From Hoeflea_A sp965228435 (GTDB lineage: Bacteria; Pseudomonadota; Alphaproteobacteria; Rhizobiales; Rhizobiaceae), in assembly GCA_965228435.1 (NCBI GenBank), contig OZ245818.1, positions 5,208,001-5,272,000 of the forward strand: DNA of 64,000 nt, in the 5' to 3' direction. Below the pieces are notes generated by a model that was not told where the DNA came from, did not search any database, and saw only the letters and a program-made list of their open reading frames with translations. This document shows positions 63,289 to 64,000 of the stretch, piece by piece; the first letter of the stretch is position 1; each line of letters starts with the position of its first letter. The position numbers were made by a program, and so were the translations under genes.

Positions 63289-64000
63289 ATGTCTGAGACA
63301 CCGGACCGCGAGACCAGTGCGCCCTCGCTTCAAAACAGGGCTGTTTATCTGCTGGCCTTGATCTTCGTCTTCATGGGTGTGGTCAACAGTACCCCGCTGA
63401 TTCCGGGATGGGATGATCTCTGGCGCGGCATTACCGGCATCGAGGACCTGAAGACCCACGCCTTCTCCACCGAGTGGTTCTATCCCATCGTCTTTTTCAT
63501 CATGATGGTGATTGTCGCGCTGAAACACTCCATGTGGCGCGAATGGCGAGGCACACCACGGGCCTGGTTCGGCGCATTCATGGACATCGCCCTAGTCGTA
63601 TCGGCCGCGGCAATTTCACTGACCTATCTGATTGAAATCGACAGCGTGTGCCTGATCGACTCGTTTACCGGCGAGCGGGCACGCATCATGGCGGAAACGC
63701 TGAAAGCCGAAATCGAATTTGCCGAAACCATGGGCCTGCCCATCCCGGATACGGTGGAAGACCCAAAATGCGTTGCCACCACCGGGGTCTGGCTGGTGCT
63801 TATCGTGGGCGCATCGATCCTGGTGTTCCTCGGCTATAACGTCAAAGTCTGGGGCCTGCCGCTGGTGCTGGTCTCCATCGTTATCGCGCTCTACACCATC
63901 GCAACCGTGCTGGTCTGGTATTTCCATGGGCCCGAAGACATCAACAAATACCTGATGACCAAACTCGGCGGGGAGCCTCGAACGTTCCTCGACGGCGTGC
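63289..64000 (+). CDS. TRAP transporter fused permease (partial, runs off the window)
   Basis: The first 237 codons of a membrane protein that continues past 64000, starting at ATG 63289 with AGGTGA upstream. Membrane segments visible are VYLLALIFVFMGVVNS, FYPIVFFIMMVIVAL, MDIALVVSAAAISLTYLI, VWLVLIVGASILVFLGY and LPLVLVSIVIALYTIATVLV. TAXI-type TRAP systems use a fused DctQ-DctM permease, and this looks like its N-terminal (small subunit) part. It uses the ion gradient to import the substrate bound by the preceding protein. Confidence 0.85.
   Translation, partial: MSETPDRETSAPSLQNRAVYLLALIFVFMGVVNSTPLIPGWDDLWRGITGIEDLKTHAFSTEWFYPIVFFIMMVIVALKHSMWREWRGTPRAWFGAFMDIALVVSAAAISLTYLIEIDSVCLIDSFTGERARIMAETLKAEIEFAETMGLPIPDTVEDPKCVATTGVWLVLIVGASILVFLGYNVKVWGLPLVLVSIVIALYTIATVLVWYFHGPEDINKYLMTKLGGEPRTFLDGV

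Noticed and set aside
61957..63528. Minus-strand open frame of 523 codons opposite the TRAP binding protein
   Set aside because: Antisense shadow of the TAXI receptor gene and of the start of the permease; no domain features.

Overview
The window looks like a chromosomal stretch from a GC-rich alphaproteobacterium of the order Hyphomicrobiales (Rhizobiales). Three lines of evidence point there: runs of gene order known from rhizobia (hemF-small ORF-trmL; petABC; lgt-MidA methyltransferase-pgeF-M24 peptidase; LysR(lsrB)-trxB-lrp-lpsB-greA-carB; carA-yqeY-dnaG-rpoD), a BA14K-family protein, and an L25/Ctc-type ribosomal protein. No rRNA, tRNA, CRISPR array, phage or intact insertion sequence was seen. 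The genes are mostly core housekeeping and regulation, with small accessory insertions between them. The genus cannot be fixed from sequence reading alone.

Layout. 1-7.6 kb: start of hemF, trmL, then two paralogous ABC exporters flanking a large MscS-type channel. 7.7-11.2 kb: petABC (cytochrome bc1 complex) and apt. 11.2-24.4 kb, mostly minus strand: a MaoC pair, a membrane hydrolase-like protein, ychF-pth-rplY, a YHS protein divergent from a TetR regulator, a TPR protein, prs, a lipoprotein, and the M24 peptidase-pgeF-MidA-lgt operon. 24.5-30.2 kb: ubiK, a YbjN protein, a 256-bp inverted-repeat element, csaA, an OmpR/EnvZ-like pair, a MarR regulator and ilvE. 30.3-38 kb: an MBL hydrolase, BA14K and a paralogue, a cold-shock protein, DUF1499, a PQQ-type sugar dehydrogenase, a 57-residue membrane protein, an EAL protein, aspC and msrP.

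38-50 kb: a candidate trans-acting small RNA (about 38079-38207, minus), aldehyde dehydrogenase, class III adenylate cyclase, a YciI protein, LysR-trxB-lrp, an LPS core glycosyltransferase, greA, carB and a YpfJ-type peptidase. 50-64 kb: carA, yqeY, a LuxR-type solo regulator, dnaG, rpoD, yjbQ, a GST and a SnoaL-like protein. It ends with an uptake/catabolic cassette: a cytoplasmic sulfatase divergent from a MarR regulator and a TAXI-type TRAP transporter that runs off the window.

Most notable: (i) the three-hairpin small RNA with an exposed CUCCCA anti-Shine-Dalgarno motif, about 3.5 kb from the LysR gene whose rhizobial orthologues control AbcR RNAs; (ii) the TA-flanked, 23-bp terminal-inverted-repeat element, which is open in frames on both strands; (iii) the sulfatase/MarR/TAXI-TRAP cassette with tandem operator-like repeats; (iv) the ABC-MscS-ABC sandwich; (v) a TPR protein with a histidine constellation; (vi) an M24 'peptidase' without the usual metal ligands; (vii) a LuxR solo with a degenerate ligand pocket.
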